Positions 27,972 to 37,349 of a DNA stretch of 64,000 nucleotides are shown here, in pieces. Position 1 is the first letter of the stretch; each line of letters opens with the position of its first letter. The stretch is taken from assembly GCA_937995345.1 (NCBI GenBank), contig CALKKS010000008.1, forward strand, positions 124,001-188,000. The letters are read 5' to 3'. The translations under genes were made by a program, and so were the position numbers. The notes under the pieces are model-generated. The model did not search any database. It worked only from the letters and a program-made list of their open reading frames with translations, and was not told where the DNA came from. This DNA is from an uncultured Collinsella sp. (lineage in GTDB: Bacteria > Actinomycetota > Coriobacteriia > Coriobacteriales > Coriobacteriaceae).

Positions 27972-28065
27972 CGTCGGTGCCAGGCGAGATTCAGTCCACC
28001 CGCAAATCCGTGACACAGCGCCCACACCGGGCTTGAGATGTTTGTATTGCCCGCGCGCTACCGTG

Positions 28066-29364
28066 CTACTTGCGCAGCGGCTTGGGCAGCGGAATGCCGG
28101 CGGCGATAACGGCGGCGATGATCATGCAGACGATGCCCTTGAGCGGGAAGCACATGAGCAGCAGGCCCACGACCATGACGGGCTGACGCATGACGGCGCC
28201 CATCGTCGAGGCGGTGCAGACGGCGACGCAAAAGACCGGATCTGCGCCGGTGAGGATGGCAAGGCCATAGCCCAGGCTCACACCCGAGAAGATAACCGGG
28301 AAGAAGTGGCCGCCGCGCCAACCAAGGTTGATGAGGGCGGGCGTCAGCATGGCCTTAACAAGACCGGTCGCGATAAGCACGCCAGCGGGAATGGTCAGAT
28401 AGGTTTCCATGAGCACATCGGCCTGGGTCTCGCCGGCAAACATGGTGTAGGGCAGGACCGTGCCACAGATGGCGAGCGCCAGGCCGGCCAGCATGGCCTT
28501 GACGACCGGGCGCTCCCCTATTGCATGGGACAGTGCCTCGCTTGCATGCTCAGAGACAAAGTACAGCCAACCGCATACGGTGCCGACCAACGCCAGCGGA
28601 ATGAGCCAGACAAGTTCCAGGTTACCCACCTGGGCGGCCTCGAACCTGGGCATGCCCATGCCGCCGCCCATAAGCTGGCCGAGCAGCAGATAGGTGCCCA
28701 GACCGCCGGCAATCGCGATGCCGTAGACCACGGTCTTTTGCGCCTTGGGCAGCTTGATGGTGATCTCATCGGACGCGGAGTCCTCGCCAGCGCCCTGGCC
28801 GTCGGCGCTACCGGCGAGCGGCGCCACAAAGCCAAACACGGGCGCGGTAAAGAGCGCCGTCAGGGCAGCCTGGGTGCCCAGCAGCGTGAGCTCCCTAAAC
28901 TCGGCGCCAAAGCGACGCATGCGGTCGCCGACCCAGCTGCACAGACCCGCGATAACTCCGGTCAGGCCGGCCTCCGGTCCAATACTTCCGCCAAACAGCA
29001 GCGGCAGCAATGCCGCAAGCGAAAGCTTGCCGAGGTTGTCGTACGGGTAGCGACCGTCTTGTTTAACCTTGGCCATCACCTGGTTGAGGTCATCGGTCTT
29101 GGTGCCCGTAATCTTTTCGTACAGACCGATCAGCAGGCCGCCCAGCAAGCAGACAAAAAACGGGTACGGCAGAAAACCGAACGGGCCGCTCGCGAGCTCA
29201 GGCGAAGCGACGCCCAGCGCGTGCGGAATCTCGGTCCATAGATAGTCGACACCGTGCTCCATCGCAAAAAAGAACAGCCAGACCGCGGCGCCTGCGAACG
29301 CACCGGTCACGGCAACGCTAACTAAAAACAGCGCACGGTTTTTGGGTTTTGCAAGACTATCCAT
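28066..29364 (-). CDS. ClC-family chloride channel/antiporter
   Basis: A 432-residue ClC protein with ten or more helices. The family core is visible as LLFGGSIGPEAGLTGVIAGL near 125-145, corresponding to the 'GreGP..q.ga' filter element, and GWRGGHFFPVIFSGVSLG near 345, corresponding to 'GG.F.P.l..Ga..G'. The gating Glu position of the first motif carries Ile (SIGPEAG), with a Glu two positions after the Pro instead, so it may be a divergent channel or an exchanger with altered gating. ATG at 29364 with GGGAGG upstream. A fluoride riboswitch, which controls some ClC genes, was not found in the leader. Confidence 0.85.
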   Translation of the reverse strand: MDSLAKPKNRALFLVSVAVTGAFAGAAVWLFFFAMEHGVDYLWTEIPHALGVASPELASGPFGFLPYPFFVCLLGGLLIGLYEKITGTKTDDLNQVMAKVKQDGRYPYDNLGKLSLAALLPLLFGGSIGPEAGLTGVIAGLCSWVGDRMRRFGAEFRELTLLGTQAALTALFTAPVFGFVAPLAGSADGQGAGEDSASDEITIKLPKAQKTVVYGIAIAGGLGTYLLLGQLMGGGMGMPRFEAAQVGNLELVWLIPLALVGTVCGWLYFVSEHASEALSHAIGERPVVKAMLAGLALAICGTVLPYTMFAGETQADVLMETYLTIPAGVLIATGLVKAMLTPALINLGWRGGHFFPVIFSGVSLGYGLAILTGADPVFCVAVCTASTMGAVMRQPVMVVGLLLMCFPLKGIVCMIIAAVIAAGIPLPKPLRK

Positions 29365-29489
29365 CGGGACCTCCCGTGGTCAAATTCGGCAAAGATACGT
29401 TTTATTGTAGAGCGAGCGTTACCCGAACGAGCCAACCGTCTGCGCCGCAAACGGCACCATTGGGAGTCATAGTGGGGCAGGCTCAAGAC

Positions 29490-30023
29490 TTATCCGTTGA
29501 TAATCGAGGCAATCTCGCGCAAATCGTCGGCAAAGTAGATGCCGTGCTGGCGCCTCGGGCTCGAAAGCCCTTTATCAATCATGTGCTCGAGCAACGCCTT
29601 AAGATCGTTGTAGTAGCCCCCAAGGTTGTACAGAATGCACGGCGCATCGAGATGCCCCAACGACACGGCGGACATGACCTCGGCAATCTCCTCGAGCGTA
29701 CCCGTCCCACCGGGAAAGGCGATGAACGCGTCACCGAGCTCAATCATCTTGGCCTTGCGTTCGGCCATGTCACTCGTCACGATGAGGTCGTCGATACCGT
29801 CATGTTGAAACTCGGCCTCGATAAAAAAGCTCGGTTCAACACCCGTCACGTGTCCACCTGCCTCGAGTACGCTATCGGCGAGCGCACCCATCAGACCCGA
29901 CTTGGACCCGCCGTATACCAACGCGTGTCCGTTAGCGCCAATCCAGTCGCCCAGCTCCTGCACCGCGGGCAGAAACGCCGGGTCATTGCCGACGCTGGCA
30001 CCCAGGTATACCGTGATATTCAT
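29490..30023 (-). CDS. LOG-family Rossmann protein (TIGR00730 type)
   Basis: A 177-residue protein with both signature motifs of the LONELY GUY family: GGSKSGLMGALADSV (the 'GGg..GlMg' nucleotide loop) and FIAFPGGTGTLEEIAEVMS (the PGGxGTxxE catalytic motif). The family hydrolyses nucleoside monophosphates to base and ribose phosphate; in plants and some actinobacteria it activates cytokinins, in most bacteria the physiological role is unclear. Length is normal. ATG at 30023. It is preceded by the K+ channel gene on the same strand, 36 bases away, and may be in its operon. Confidence 0.9.
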   Translation of the reverse strand: MNITVYLGASVGNDPAFLPAVQELGDWIGANGHALVYGGSKSGLMGALADSVLEAGGHVTGVEPSFFIEAEFQHDGIDDLIVTSDMAERKAKMIELGDAFIAFPGGTGTLEEIAEVMSAVSLGHLDAPCILYNLGGYYNDLKALLEHMIDKGLSSPRRQHGIYFADDLREIASIING

Positions 30024-30059
30024 ATTCAGTCCCCCTCGTCGTGACGCGCGGCGCCCGTT

Positions 30060-30485
30060 CTAGCGTTGGCGTCGGCGATATTCGCGCACACGGCGCGATA
30101 GGTCGGCAAGCTCGTCACGATCGAGCTCTTCCAAATGCTCCAGATCATCCATAAAGCGCGCCATGGTGTCCTTTTGGCGCATCTTGATGAGCGTGTTGCA
30201 GTAGTTCACCGCCACGCCCGTGAGCATGGCGATGTAGAAGATGCTGATGACGCTCAAAACGACGGTGATAGCGCGGGCAACCGGCGTCTCGGCCGGGATA
30301 TCACCGAAGCCGATCGTCGATACGGTCTCAAAGCTAAACCAGAGGCCGTCGCCAAACGTAAGGGTCGTGGGCTCGGACAGCCAGACGGCCGTCGAGCACA
30401 GCAGATAGAAGACGAGAAACAGGCCCGTGATGCGCGCAAAGCCAGCCTGGCGCAACACGTCGGCAAGCGTCCTCAACTTGTTCAT
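30060..30485 (-). CDS. Two-helix potassium channel protein
   Basis: About 141 residues from the ATG at 30485 (MNKLRTLADVLRQ), which has AAAGGGG upstream; a longer start 17 codons earlier lacks one. Two membrane helices flank the pore loop FSFETVSTIGFGDIPAE, in which TIGFGD is the potassium selectivity filter. The C-terminal 50 residues are charged and helical, with no RCK nucleotide-binding domain. It is a minimal KcsA-like channel, probably tetrameric. The palindrome at 30539-30623 lies just upstream of this gene. Confidence 0.87.
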   Translation of the reverse strand: MNKLRTLADVLRQAGFARITGLFLVFYLLCSTAVWLSEPTTLTFGDGLWFSFETVSTIGFGDIPAETPVARAITVVLSVISIFYIAMLTGVAVNYCNTLIKMRQKDTMARFMDDLEHLEELDRDELADLSRRVREYRRRQR

Positions 30486-30538
30486 CGCGACCCCTTTTCC
30501 CAGACGCCCAATCACATTCGCTCGGTATTGTCCCACAA

Positions 30539-30623
30539 CCGGCAGTTAGGGACCTTCCTTTTGTGCCGGCAGTTGGGGACAGTCCCTTTCTGCCGGCACA
30601 AAAGGAACGTCCCTAACTGCCGG
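30539..30623. repeat. 33-bp palindrome and adjacent direct repeats
   Basis: Arms 30539-30571 (begins CCGGCAGTTAGGGAC) and 30591-30623 pair over 33 bases with a single mismatch around a 19-base loop containing GGGGACAGTCCC. The core GGGAC-TTCCTTTTGTGCC is related to other palindromes in the window. Immediately after, GACCGTTTAGCGG occurs twice as a direct repeat (30628-30640 and 30665-30677). It lies between the divergent K+ channel and BvgS-like kinase genes. No ORF. Confidence 0.75.
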
Positions 30624-30747
30624 GAGCGACCGTTTAGCGGTGCGGCTGCCCAAGTGCCGGGCGGGACCGTTTAGCGGCTCAGCGGCCGACTAAGCATGCT
30701 GAGCTGGTATCCTTATGCGGTATTGTCTCTACTCGATAGGATTGTAT

Positions 30748-33552
30748 GTGAAACCTTCCGCTGTCCTTCGCTTAGCTCTATATCGCACCCTGGCCGTCGC
30801 GCTTGCCGCGCTCACCGTACTGAGCGCCACCGTGCCTGCCCCCGCCTTTGCCGTCGACTCCGACCAGCAGGTAAAAACGGTCCGCGTCGGCTGGCTCGTC
30901 AACAACGAGGGCTTCCAGGAAGGCACGCCGGGCGAGCGTCTCTCAGGATGGGGCTACGAATACCTCCAGACCCTCTCGTATTACACGAAGGGTTGGCGAT
31001 ACGAATACGTCAGCGGCACCTTCACCGAGCTCATGAACATGCTCGAGGCAGGCGAGATCGACCTCATGCCCAACATCTCGTATTCGGAAGAACGCGAGCA
31101 AAAGTTGCTCTTTTCCTCGAACCCCGAGGGCACCGAACGCTACTACATCTACGCCAAGCCCGATCGCGACGATCTGGCCAAGGGTGACCCCCAGGCGCTC
31201 CAAGGCCTTACCATCGGCTGCAACTCTGGCGTTATGCAAACTATCGTCGGCCAGCAGTGGCTTGCCGACGAAGGCGTCATCTGCACTTATAAAGAAATCG
31301 ACACCGGCAGCGCCCTCTTTGAGGCGCTTGCAGACGGCGAGGTCGACGCCGTCATCATGAACGACACCATCTCATCGCCCGATGCGTCGCCGATGTTCTA
31401 CGTGGGCTCGAGCGACTACTATTTTGCCGTCCCCAAAAGCCGCCCCGATTTGATGGACGATATCAACGCCGCCATGACGGTCATTGCCCGCGTCAACCCG
31501 CGCTATAACGATGAGGTCAAATCGAGCTACTCTGCCCAAAACAGTGGCTCATCATCGCTCGCCACTGCCGAAACCTCCTGGCTCAAGGCAAACGGCAACA
31601 CCATCACGCTCGGCTATCTTGTCAACCAGCTTCCCTACTGCACGCAAAATGACGATGGCGAGATGGAGGGATCGCTCACCTCGCTTGCAACTACGCTGCA
31701 CGACAAGTTTGGCATTACGGTTAAAACCGTCGCATTCTCAAACAACGAGAAGATGGTTGAAGCCCTTTCCGACGGAACCATCGATGCCGCTCTGCCATTC
31801 TTTCGCGACTATTGGCTTGCCGAACAGAAGGGGGTCACCCAGTCAAACTCGATGGGAACGGTTTCCCTAACCGCTATTCACGTCAGTAACGACCTAGACA
31901 GCGACCTAAAGGACATCGCTTGCACAGAGAACGCGATCATCAACCGGTTTGAGCTCGAAAGCCTCTTCCCCGACGCGACGGTAACCGAATATCCGAATAA
32001 AGACGAAGCGCTCAATGCTCTCCGTGTGGGAAAGGCACGTTGCATCGTTGTCCCCAGCACGCGCCTGGAAACCATCCGCGACACCTACGACATCGAGGAT
32101 TTCGAGACACAGGAACTCACCGACACGGCAGAACTATCGTGTATGATTTCGCGCGGCAAGCCCGAGCTGTTGGGAATCATTAACAAGGGCATCATCAATG
32201 CAGGCGAATCGCTCTTTGCAAGCAGTTATTCCCCCACATCGTACTCGGCGCAAGAATCGGACACGTACCAGTTTATCTACCGCAACCGCACCGCCATTGT
32301 GACTGTCGCCATCGGCATTTTGTCCATCGGCATCGTCATCCTTGTCTGGTCGCTTTACCGCGCACGGAAGGAACGGCAGAAAGCCGTTGCCGCCAACGCC
32401 GCCAAAACCGCTTTCCTCACGCGCATGAGCCACGATATTCGCACGCCGCTCAACGGTATCCTGGGGCTTATCGAAATTGAGGAACTGAACGAAGACGACA
32501 TACAAGCCGCACGCGAAAGTCGCGCCAAGGCACGCGTCGTCGCCAATCACCTGCTATCGCTGATTAACGACATCCTCGAGATGGGCAGAATCGAGGAGCG
32601 CAAGGTAGTACTCGAGCACGAATCATTTAACGTTAAAGAACTGTGCGATGATGCACTCGTACTGTGCAAGCTCCGCGCATCGAGCTGCGGCATAACAATG
32701 ACAGACGTCAGCGAACCTTACGCCCTCGGCCAATACATGTTCGGCAGTCCCACCCATATTCGACAAATCCTCGTCAACCTGCTCAACAACGGCATTAAAT
32801 ACAACAAGCGCGGCGGAACCGTCACGTTTATGTCGACCATCAAACCGCTCAACGACGAACATGCACTCTTTTGCTTTAGCGTCTCGGATACCGGCATTGG
32901 CATGACTCCCGAGTTTTTGAAGCACATTTACGAGCCGTTTGCCCAAGAAGGCGCAGATGCGCGCAGCAAGTTCCAAGGAACCGGAATTGGCATGTCAATC
33001 GTCAAATCGCTCCTCGACATGATGGGCGGCACGATTGAGATTTCGAGTGAAGTGGGCGTGGGAAGCACGTTCAACGTCCAGATTCCGCTCGATATCGACA
33101 AGAACCCTCAGATACAGGGACGTACGGATAAGCAGGAAACCAGTTGCTCGCTTGCCGGTATGAACGTTCTTTTGGCAGAAGATAACGAGCTCAATGCCGA
33201 GATTGCCCAGGCCCTGCTCGAAAGCGAAGGAATCGTCGTAACTCACGCCGCCGACGGCAACGAAGCGGTCGACCTATACGTTGGTCGTCCCGCTGGCAGC
33301 TTCGATGCGATCCTGATGGATATCATGATGCCAGGCATGGATGGCTACGAGGCAACCCGCGCGATTCGCCTGAGCGAGAAGGCCGATGCAACCGACATCC
33401 CCATCATCGCACTCACCGCCAATGCATTTGTCGAAGACGCCAAGGCAGCACACGATGCCGGTATGAACGCCCACCTGTCCAAACCGCTCGACTTTAACAA
33501 GCTCAAAAACATACTCGCTTGCATCAAGAAAAACGGAGCCGTTTCGCTATAG
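30748..33552 (+). CDS. BvgS-like hybrid kinase with two binding-protein sensor domains
   Basis: About 934 residues from the GTG at 30748 (ATAGG upstream); an ATG at 30715 is possible. A signal segment ending PAPAFA leads into two tandem family-3 solute-binding domains: residues about 40-265 (VKTVRVGWLVNNEGFQE) and 275-490 (ITLGYLVNQLPYCTQNDDG). A membrane helix (about 515-535) is followed by the phosphoacceptor MSHDIRTPLNG (about His564), the ATPase domain (LLNNGIKYNKRGGT; GTGIGMSI) and a receiver domain with FDAILMDIMMPGMDG near 855. This is the BvgS plan without PAS or HPt domains. Periplasmic ligand binding presumably controls phosphorylation. No partner response regulator lies beside it. 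The Nim-like gene follows within 45 bases. Confidence 0.9.
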   Translation: MKPSAVLRLALYRTLAVALAALTVLSATVPAPAFAVDSDQQVKTVRVGWLVNNEGFQEGTPGERLSGWGYEYLQTLSYYTKGWRYEYVSGTFTELMNMLEAGEIDLMPNISYSEEREQKLLFSSNPEGTERYYIYAKPDRDDLAKGDPQALQGLTIGCNSGVMQTIVGQQWLADEGVICTYKEIDTGSALFEALADGEVDAVIMNDTISSPDASPMFYVGSSDYYFAVPKSRPDLMDDINAAMTVIARVNPRYNDEVKSSYSAQNSGSSSLATAETSWLKANGNTITLGYLVNQLPYCTQNDDGEMEGSLTSLATTLHDKFGITVKTVAFSNNEKMVEALSDGTIDAALPFFRDYWLAEQKGVTQSNSMGTVSLTAIHVSNDLDSDLKDIACTENAIINRFELESLFPDATVTEYPNKDEALNALRVGKARCIVVPSTRLETIRDTYDIEDFETQELTDTAELSCMISRGKPELLGIINKGIINAGESLFASSYSPTSYSAQESDTYQFIYRNRTAIVTVAIGILSIGIVILVWSLYRARKERQKAVAANAAKTAFLTRMSHDIRTPLNGILGLIEIEELNEDDIQAARESRAKARVVANHLLSLINDILEMGRIEERKVVLEHESFNVKELCDDALVLCKLRASSCGITMTDVSEPYALGQYMFGSPTHIRQILVNLLNNGIKYNKRGGTVTFMSTIKPLNDEHALFCFSVSDTGIGMTPEFLKHIYEPFAQEGADARSKFQGTGIGMSIVKSLLDMMGGTIEISSEVGVGSTFNVQIPLDIDKNPQIQGRTDKQETSCSLAGMNVLLAEDNELNAEIAQALLESEGIVVTHAADGNEAVDLYVGRPAGSFDAILMDIMMPGMDGYEATRAIRLSEKADATDIPIIALTANAFVEDAKAAHDAGMNAHLSKPLDFNKLKNILACIKKNGAVSL

Positions 33553-33594
33553 TTTGTGCTCAACCACCATATACAGGTAGAAAGGAAACCAACG

Positions 33595-34074
33595 ATGTTT
33601 AGGCCCTTGCGTCGAAAGAAACGTGCGATTTCCGATGAGGCGGCGCGCGAGTTGCTCGCCACCTGCAAGCGCGGAGTCTTTGCCGTTAACGGCGATGATG
33701 GCTACCCTTATGCCGTTCCCGTCAACTACTTCTTTGACCCCGAGCACGACAAGATTTATTTCCATGGCGCCAAGGCTGGCCACAAGGTCGATTCACTCAA
33801 GCGTGACGATAAAGTCTGCTTTACCGTGTACGGCAACGAGTGGTACAAGGACGATGACTGGGCTCCCTATGTTATGAGCACCGTGGTTTTTGGTCGTTGC
33901 CGCCTGGTAGATGAAGCGCCCGCGTTTATCGAGGACAAAGTCCGTCAGCTCGCGCTTAAGTACTACCCTTCTGCCGAAGAAGTCGAGGAGGAGATCGCCA
34001 AAGACATAAAGGGCGTCCAACTCTACGAGATTTCGATTGAACATCTTTGCGGCAAGCAGATTCATGAAAAGTAA
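33595..34074 (+). CDS. Pyridoxamine-phosphate-oxidase-like flavoprotein (Nim-like)
   Basis: A 159-residue split-barrel protein. The ATG at 33595 (MFRPLRRKKR) has GAAAGGAAACC upstream. The family phrases are AARELLATCKRGVFAVNGDDGYPYAVPVNYFF and IYFHGAKAGHKVDSLKRDD, which match the FMN-binding barrel of Nim/5-nitroimidazole-reductase-like proteins. Some members reduce nitroimidazole drugs, but most such proteins in gut bacteria have unknown substrates and drug resistance should not be assumed. It is probably co-transcribed with the BvgS-like kinase. A terminator follows. Confidence 0.85.
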   Translation: MFRPLRRKKRAISDEAARELLATCKRGVFAVNGDDGYPYAVPVNYFFDPEHDKIYFHGAKAGHKVDSLKRDDKVCFTVYGNEWYKDDDWAPYVMSTVVFGRCRLVDEAPAFIEDKVRQLALKYYPSAEEVEEEIAKDIKGVQLYEISIEHLCGKQIHEK

Positions 34075-34102
34075 GCCCTAAAAGCAGGTCTCACAAAGAG
34101 CA

Positions 34103-34142
34103 ATATGGCCCGGTTCCTACCAACATTGAAACCGGGCCATAT
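34103..34142. terminator. Bidirectional intrinsic terminator
   Basis: ATATGGCCCGGTT (from 34103) pairs with AACCGGGCCATAT (to 34142) around a loop of about 13 bases. It lies between the convergent Nim-like gene (plus) and the hybrid-kinase gene (minus), three bases before the latter's stop codon. Confidence 0.8.
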
Positions 34143-34144
34143 GC

Positions 34145-36337
34145 TTATGAAGCGTCGGCGGCTATGTGCGCAAGCGCCTCTACGAGCTCCTGTGCACTCA
34201 CAGGCTTGCTCAGATGCGCGTCCATGCCCGCCTCGCGCGAAAGCCTACGGTCGTCGGCAAAGGCGTTGGCGCTCACGGCAATGATCGGCGTGGTCGCGGC
34301 GTCCTCGCGATCGAGCGCTCGAATCTGACGCGTGGCCTCAAGCCCATCGATGCCCGGCATCATGATGTCCATCAGCACCACGTCGTACTCGTACGGCTCG
34401 CTCGCGGCAAACGTCTCGACGGCAGACTCGCCGTCCTTAGCATGCACCACGATGGCACCGGCACGGTCGAGCGTAAACTGTGCGATCTCGGCATTCAGGT
34501 CGTTATCCTCTACGAGCAAAACGCGCAGGCCCCGAACTGCATCGACGTCGACCGCATCCACACGAACTGCCTGAGGAATATCGGAGCGCTTGCACTGCTC
34601 AAACGGCAGGCGGATGGTAAACGCCGTCCCCTGCCCCAAGGTACTCGTAAAGCTCATGGTTCCGCCCATAAGCTCGACCAGCTGCTTGGCGATAGACGCG
34701 CCCAGGCCAGTTCCCGACGAAGCGCCTTCCACCTGTTGCTCCTCGCGGCTAAACGGCTCGTAGAGGTGCTGTTGGAACTCCTCGCTCATGCCAATACCGT
34801 TATCGGCGATCGTGTATTCATAGATGGGAACGCCATCTACCGGCTCTACCTCGCGACACGCCAGGCGCACATAGCCGCCCCGACGGTTGTACTTGACGGC
34901 ATTACCGGCAATATTGACCAACAAGCGCTTGAGGTGCGTCACGCTCACCCGAGCATAGGGATGATCGAGCGTTTGCTGGTCGCAGATAATTGTCACCAGG
35001 CGCTCCTCGGCCTGGCGCTCCAGAATATCGCTCACTTCGCGGTTGAGGGCCACCAAATTTGTGGGCACCAGATTCAGGTCAACCTGCCCGCTCTCCAAAC
35101 GGCTCATATCGAGTGCCTCGTTCGCAAGGTCGAGCAGCAAGCCCGATGCCGTCCAGATCTTTGAGCGGCACTCGGTCTGCTTTTGCAAGTCGCCCGCGTT
35201 GGCATTGCCCACCTCGACCATACCGCGAATGCCGTTGATAGGCGTGCGCAGGTCGTGACTCATACGACGCAGAAACTCCGTCTTTGCAGAGTTGGCAGAC
35301 GAGGCCTCGCGCGCTGCCTTTGCCAGCTTGTCGCCATAGTCGCGCTCCTGCACCAACAGGTCGGTCAGGCGTTGGCGCTCTGCATGGCGGCGTACCAACG
35401 CTGTTGCGGCTATAGCGCCGCCGTAGAGCACCAACACGCTGGCAACTACAACTGCGACGGTTTCAAAGTAACGCCGCGCGGAAGTGTAGGTGTACACGTA
35501 GAATTGGCGTGCTTTACCAAAAGTGCCCAGATACCACTCGCCGTTGGCGTTGACCAAACTAACCTTACCGGCCAGGCAGCGTTCCTTAATACCGTCAACT
35601 ATGGTGGCGTCTGTCACAGGCAAAACGAATGCGCCCGACGTGGTGGGTTCAACGGCATTAGTCGCAACAACCTTGTCATCGTTTTCGATCACGATATTGC
35701 CGCTATCGATGGTTTCATAACCACCGAGCAAGCTCTGCAACTTGAGCGTATTGCTCGCGACCGCCTTGGCACTCTGATGCCTTACCGCGATAACGACACC
35801 CTCGCCGTCCCGCCGAGTCACGCAGCCAATGTCTGCGACCGAATCGTCCGCAAGCGTGATGCGGGCGGAATAGGACTTAAGCGGATGGGCCGCCACCTCC
35901 AGCACAGGTGCTTCTTTGAGATGCGCAGCGAGCGATTCGTATCCTACGTCATCCGTCGAGGACTCGGACACCAAGTTGCCCGATGCGTCCGTCACGATCA
36001 GCGCGCTCACGTTGAACTGGTCGGCATATTGTTGTAGCGTGGCGTTATCCACCGAGCCGTCGCGCTCCATATCGCGCGCTACCTCTCCGGCAATCTCCAT
36101 AACGCGAATCAGGTTTTTGGTCGCATAGGCGCTGTTGAACGCATCGTAGGAAAGGCTCTGCGTCGCCACGTAATCGACAACGTTGGCAAAGCGCCGCTCG
36201 GCCTGGGCCGTCGTGTAACCGTAGCTCATCATGCCGGCAACAACCGAGAGCGCTATCCCCAACAGAACGGCGAGGAGCCATAGCCGAGCCGAACGATCGC
36301 CCCGCTCCTCTACGGTATGGTCGGGCACATCAATCAT
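34145..36337 (-). CDS. Membrane hybrid histidine kinase with Cache-like sensor
   Basis: 730 residues. A first helix (about 19-38) and a second (about 295-318) enclose an extracytoplasmic domain of some 250 residues with Cache-like phrases (VSALIVTDASGNLVSESSTDD; INLAD-type end). The kinase follows: MSHDLRTPINGIRG near 360, the ATPase domain (GNAVKYNRRGGYVRL, GTGLGASIAKQLVELMGG) and a receiver with YDVVLMDIMMPGIDG near 652. It ends without an HPt domain. The start overlaps the stop of the binding-lipoprotein gene by four bases (ATGA), so the two are translationally coupled and probably form one sensing unit. Kinase and receiver resemble those of the BvgS-like protein across the terminator. Confidence 0.9.
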   Translation of the reverse strand: MIDVPDHTVEERGDRSARLWLLAVLLGIALSVVAGMMSYGYTTAQAERRFANVVDYVATQSLSYDAFNSAYATKNLIRVMEIAGEVARDMERDGSVDNATLQQYADQFNVSALIVTDASGNLVSESSTDDVGYESLAAHLKEAPVLEVAAHPLKSYSARITLADDSVADIGCVTRRDGEGVVIAVRHQSAKAVASNTLKLQSLLGGYETIDSGNIVIENDDKVVATNAVEPTTSGAFVLPVTDATIVDGIKERCLAGKVSLVNANGEWYLGTFGKARQFYVYTYTSARRYFETVAVVVASVLVLYGGAIAATALVRRHAERQRLTDLLVQERDYGDKLAKAAREASSANSAKTEFLRRMSHDLRTPINGIRGMVEVGNANAGDLQKQTECRSKIWTASGLLLDLANEALDMSRLESGQVDLNLVPTNLVALNREVSDILERQAEERLVTIICDQQTLDHPYARVSVTHLKRLLVNIAGNAVKYNRRGGYVRLACREVEPVDGVPIYEYTIADNGIGMSEEFQQHLYEPFSREEQQVEGASSGTGLGASIAKQLVELMGGTMSFTSTLGQGTAFTIRLPFEQCKRSDIPQAVRVDAVDVDAVRGLRVLLVEDNDLNAEIAQFTLDRAGAIVVHAKDGESAVETFAASEPYEYDVVLMDIMMPGIDGLEATRQIRALDREDAATTPIIAVSANAFADDRRLSREAGMDAHLSKPVSAQELVEALAHIAADAS

Positions 36338-37203
36338 GACAGGCCCTCCATATTCAAAAACGGCGAAGGGTCATCAAAGTACTTTGACACCAGGCGTTCC
36401 ATGGTGCCATCGGCAAGCATTTCTTGGTAGGCATGGGTGAGCTTAACGTCGATGCCGCGCGTGTCGTTGATATCGAAAGCGGTGCCCAGACCAACCTCTA
36501 GCAGCGGCTCATTCAAAATGCGATACGTCACGCCATAGTCTTTTTCGTAGGTGAGCAGCGAGGACTCATGCGCGGCGATGGCGTCGACCAGACCCTCGAC
36601 GAGTGCCGGGTTCAGGTACGGGCGGTCCGAAAAGCTGTAGAGCTCCTTGATCTGCGGAACGTTTTCATTGGTACGGTTGAGCAAAATGTCCTCGGGCTTG
36701 GTGGTGGACTGTACCGCCACGATCTTGCCCTCAAGATCGGCAAGCGTGTAGATATCGCTCTCGGGATCGACGGCAACCACCTGGCGGCTTGCGAGGTACG
36801 GGCCGGCCCAGCGATACTCGCTTTCGCGACCCGTCATACTAAAGCTACCCATGACGCAATCGAGCTCGCCGCTCGCCAGCAGCTCTTTCTTCTTTTCCCA
36901 GTCGATCAGCTGGTATTTTGGCTTGTAACCAATGCGGGCCAGCGCCTCGGTCAAAATCTCGACATCCAGGCCAACGATATCGCCGTACTCATCGCTATAC
37001 ACAAATGGTGGGTAGAGGTCGCTTCCGACGTTAAGCGTCTTAAGGCTGTCGTCTTTGACCTGCGAGGAGGCCGAGTCTTCTAATGCGGATGTCGGGGCTC
37101 CGTTATTCGACCCGGAACAGCCAGCTATCGCCACGACAAAGACGCTCACCGCTGCAAGCGCAACAAACAACGATATGGCAAGCGAGCGACGAGGCCTTTT
37201 CAT
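36334..37203 (-). CDS. Solute-binding lipoprotein (SBP_bac_3) paired with the kinase
   Basis: About 289 residues from the ATG at 37203 (GGAG upstream). The N-terminus is a lipoprotein signal: MKRPRRSLA, a hydrophobic helix, then VFVVAIAGC with the lipidated Cys at about 29. A family-3 binding domain follows: LNVGSDLYPPFVYSDEYGDI, then GLDVEILTEALARIGY and LASGELDCVMGSFSMTGRE. Such proteins bind amino acids and related ligands. No ABC permease or ATPase gene is adjacent; instead the gene overlaps a hybrid kinase, so it probably delivers its ligand signal to the kinase (inference). It is preceded by malY on the same strand, 146 bases away. Confidence 0.88.
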   Translation of the reverse strand: MKRPRRSLAISLFVALAAVSVFVVAIAGCSGSNNGAPTSALEDSASSQVKDDSLKTLNVGSDLYPPFVYSDEYGDIVGLDVEILTEALARIGYKPKYQLIDWEKKKELLASGELDCVMGSFSMTGRESEYRWAGPYLASRQVVAVDPESDIYTLADLEGKIVAVQSTTKPEDILLNRTNENVPQIKELYSFSDRPYLNPALVEGLVDAIAAHESSLLTYEKDYGVTYRILNEPLLEVGLGTAFDINDTRGIDVKLTHAYQEMLADGTMERLVSKYFDDPSPFLNMEGLS

Positions 37204-37349
37204 CGAGCTCCAGACAATCCTGTTTACAGACTCAAGTGAAAAAAAATAATAGCAGACGGAACCGCGCTCGCGCTCAATGGTTAACAGGCGCTTTACCATA
37301 TGGGGCCTTCCGGCCAGCCTGGCAGAAAAGCCCCACGTGCAGCGCTTAC

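Noticed and set aside
27856..29241. 461-codon plus-strand frame opposite the ClC gene
   Set aside because: Composition is Arg/Gln/His-rich with no family phrases, and it overlaps a clear ClC gene on the other strand; it is a shadow frame.
29365..29489. Possible fluoride riboswitch in the ClC leader
   Set aside because: The conserved crcB-motif elements (pseudoknot halves and the late GATGACTCC-like segment in order) cannot be placed.
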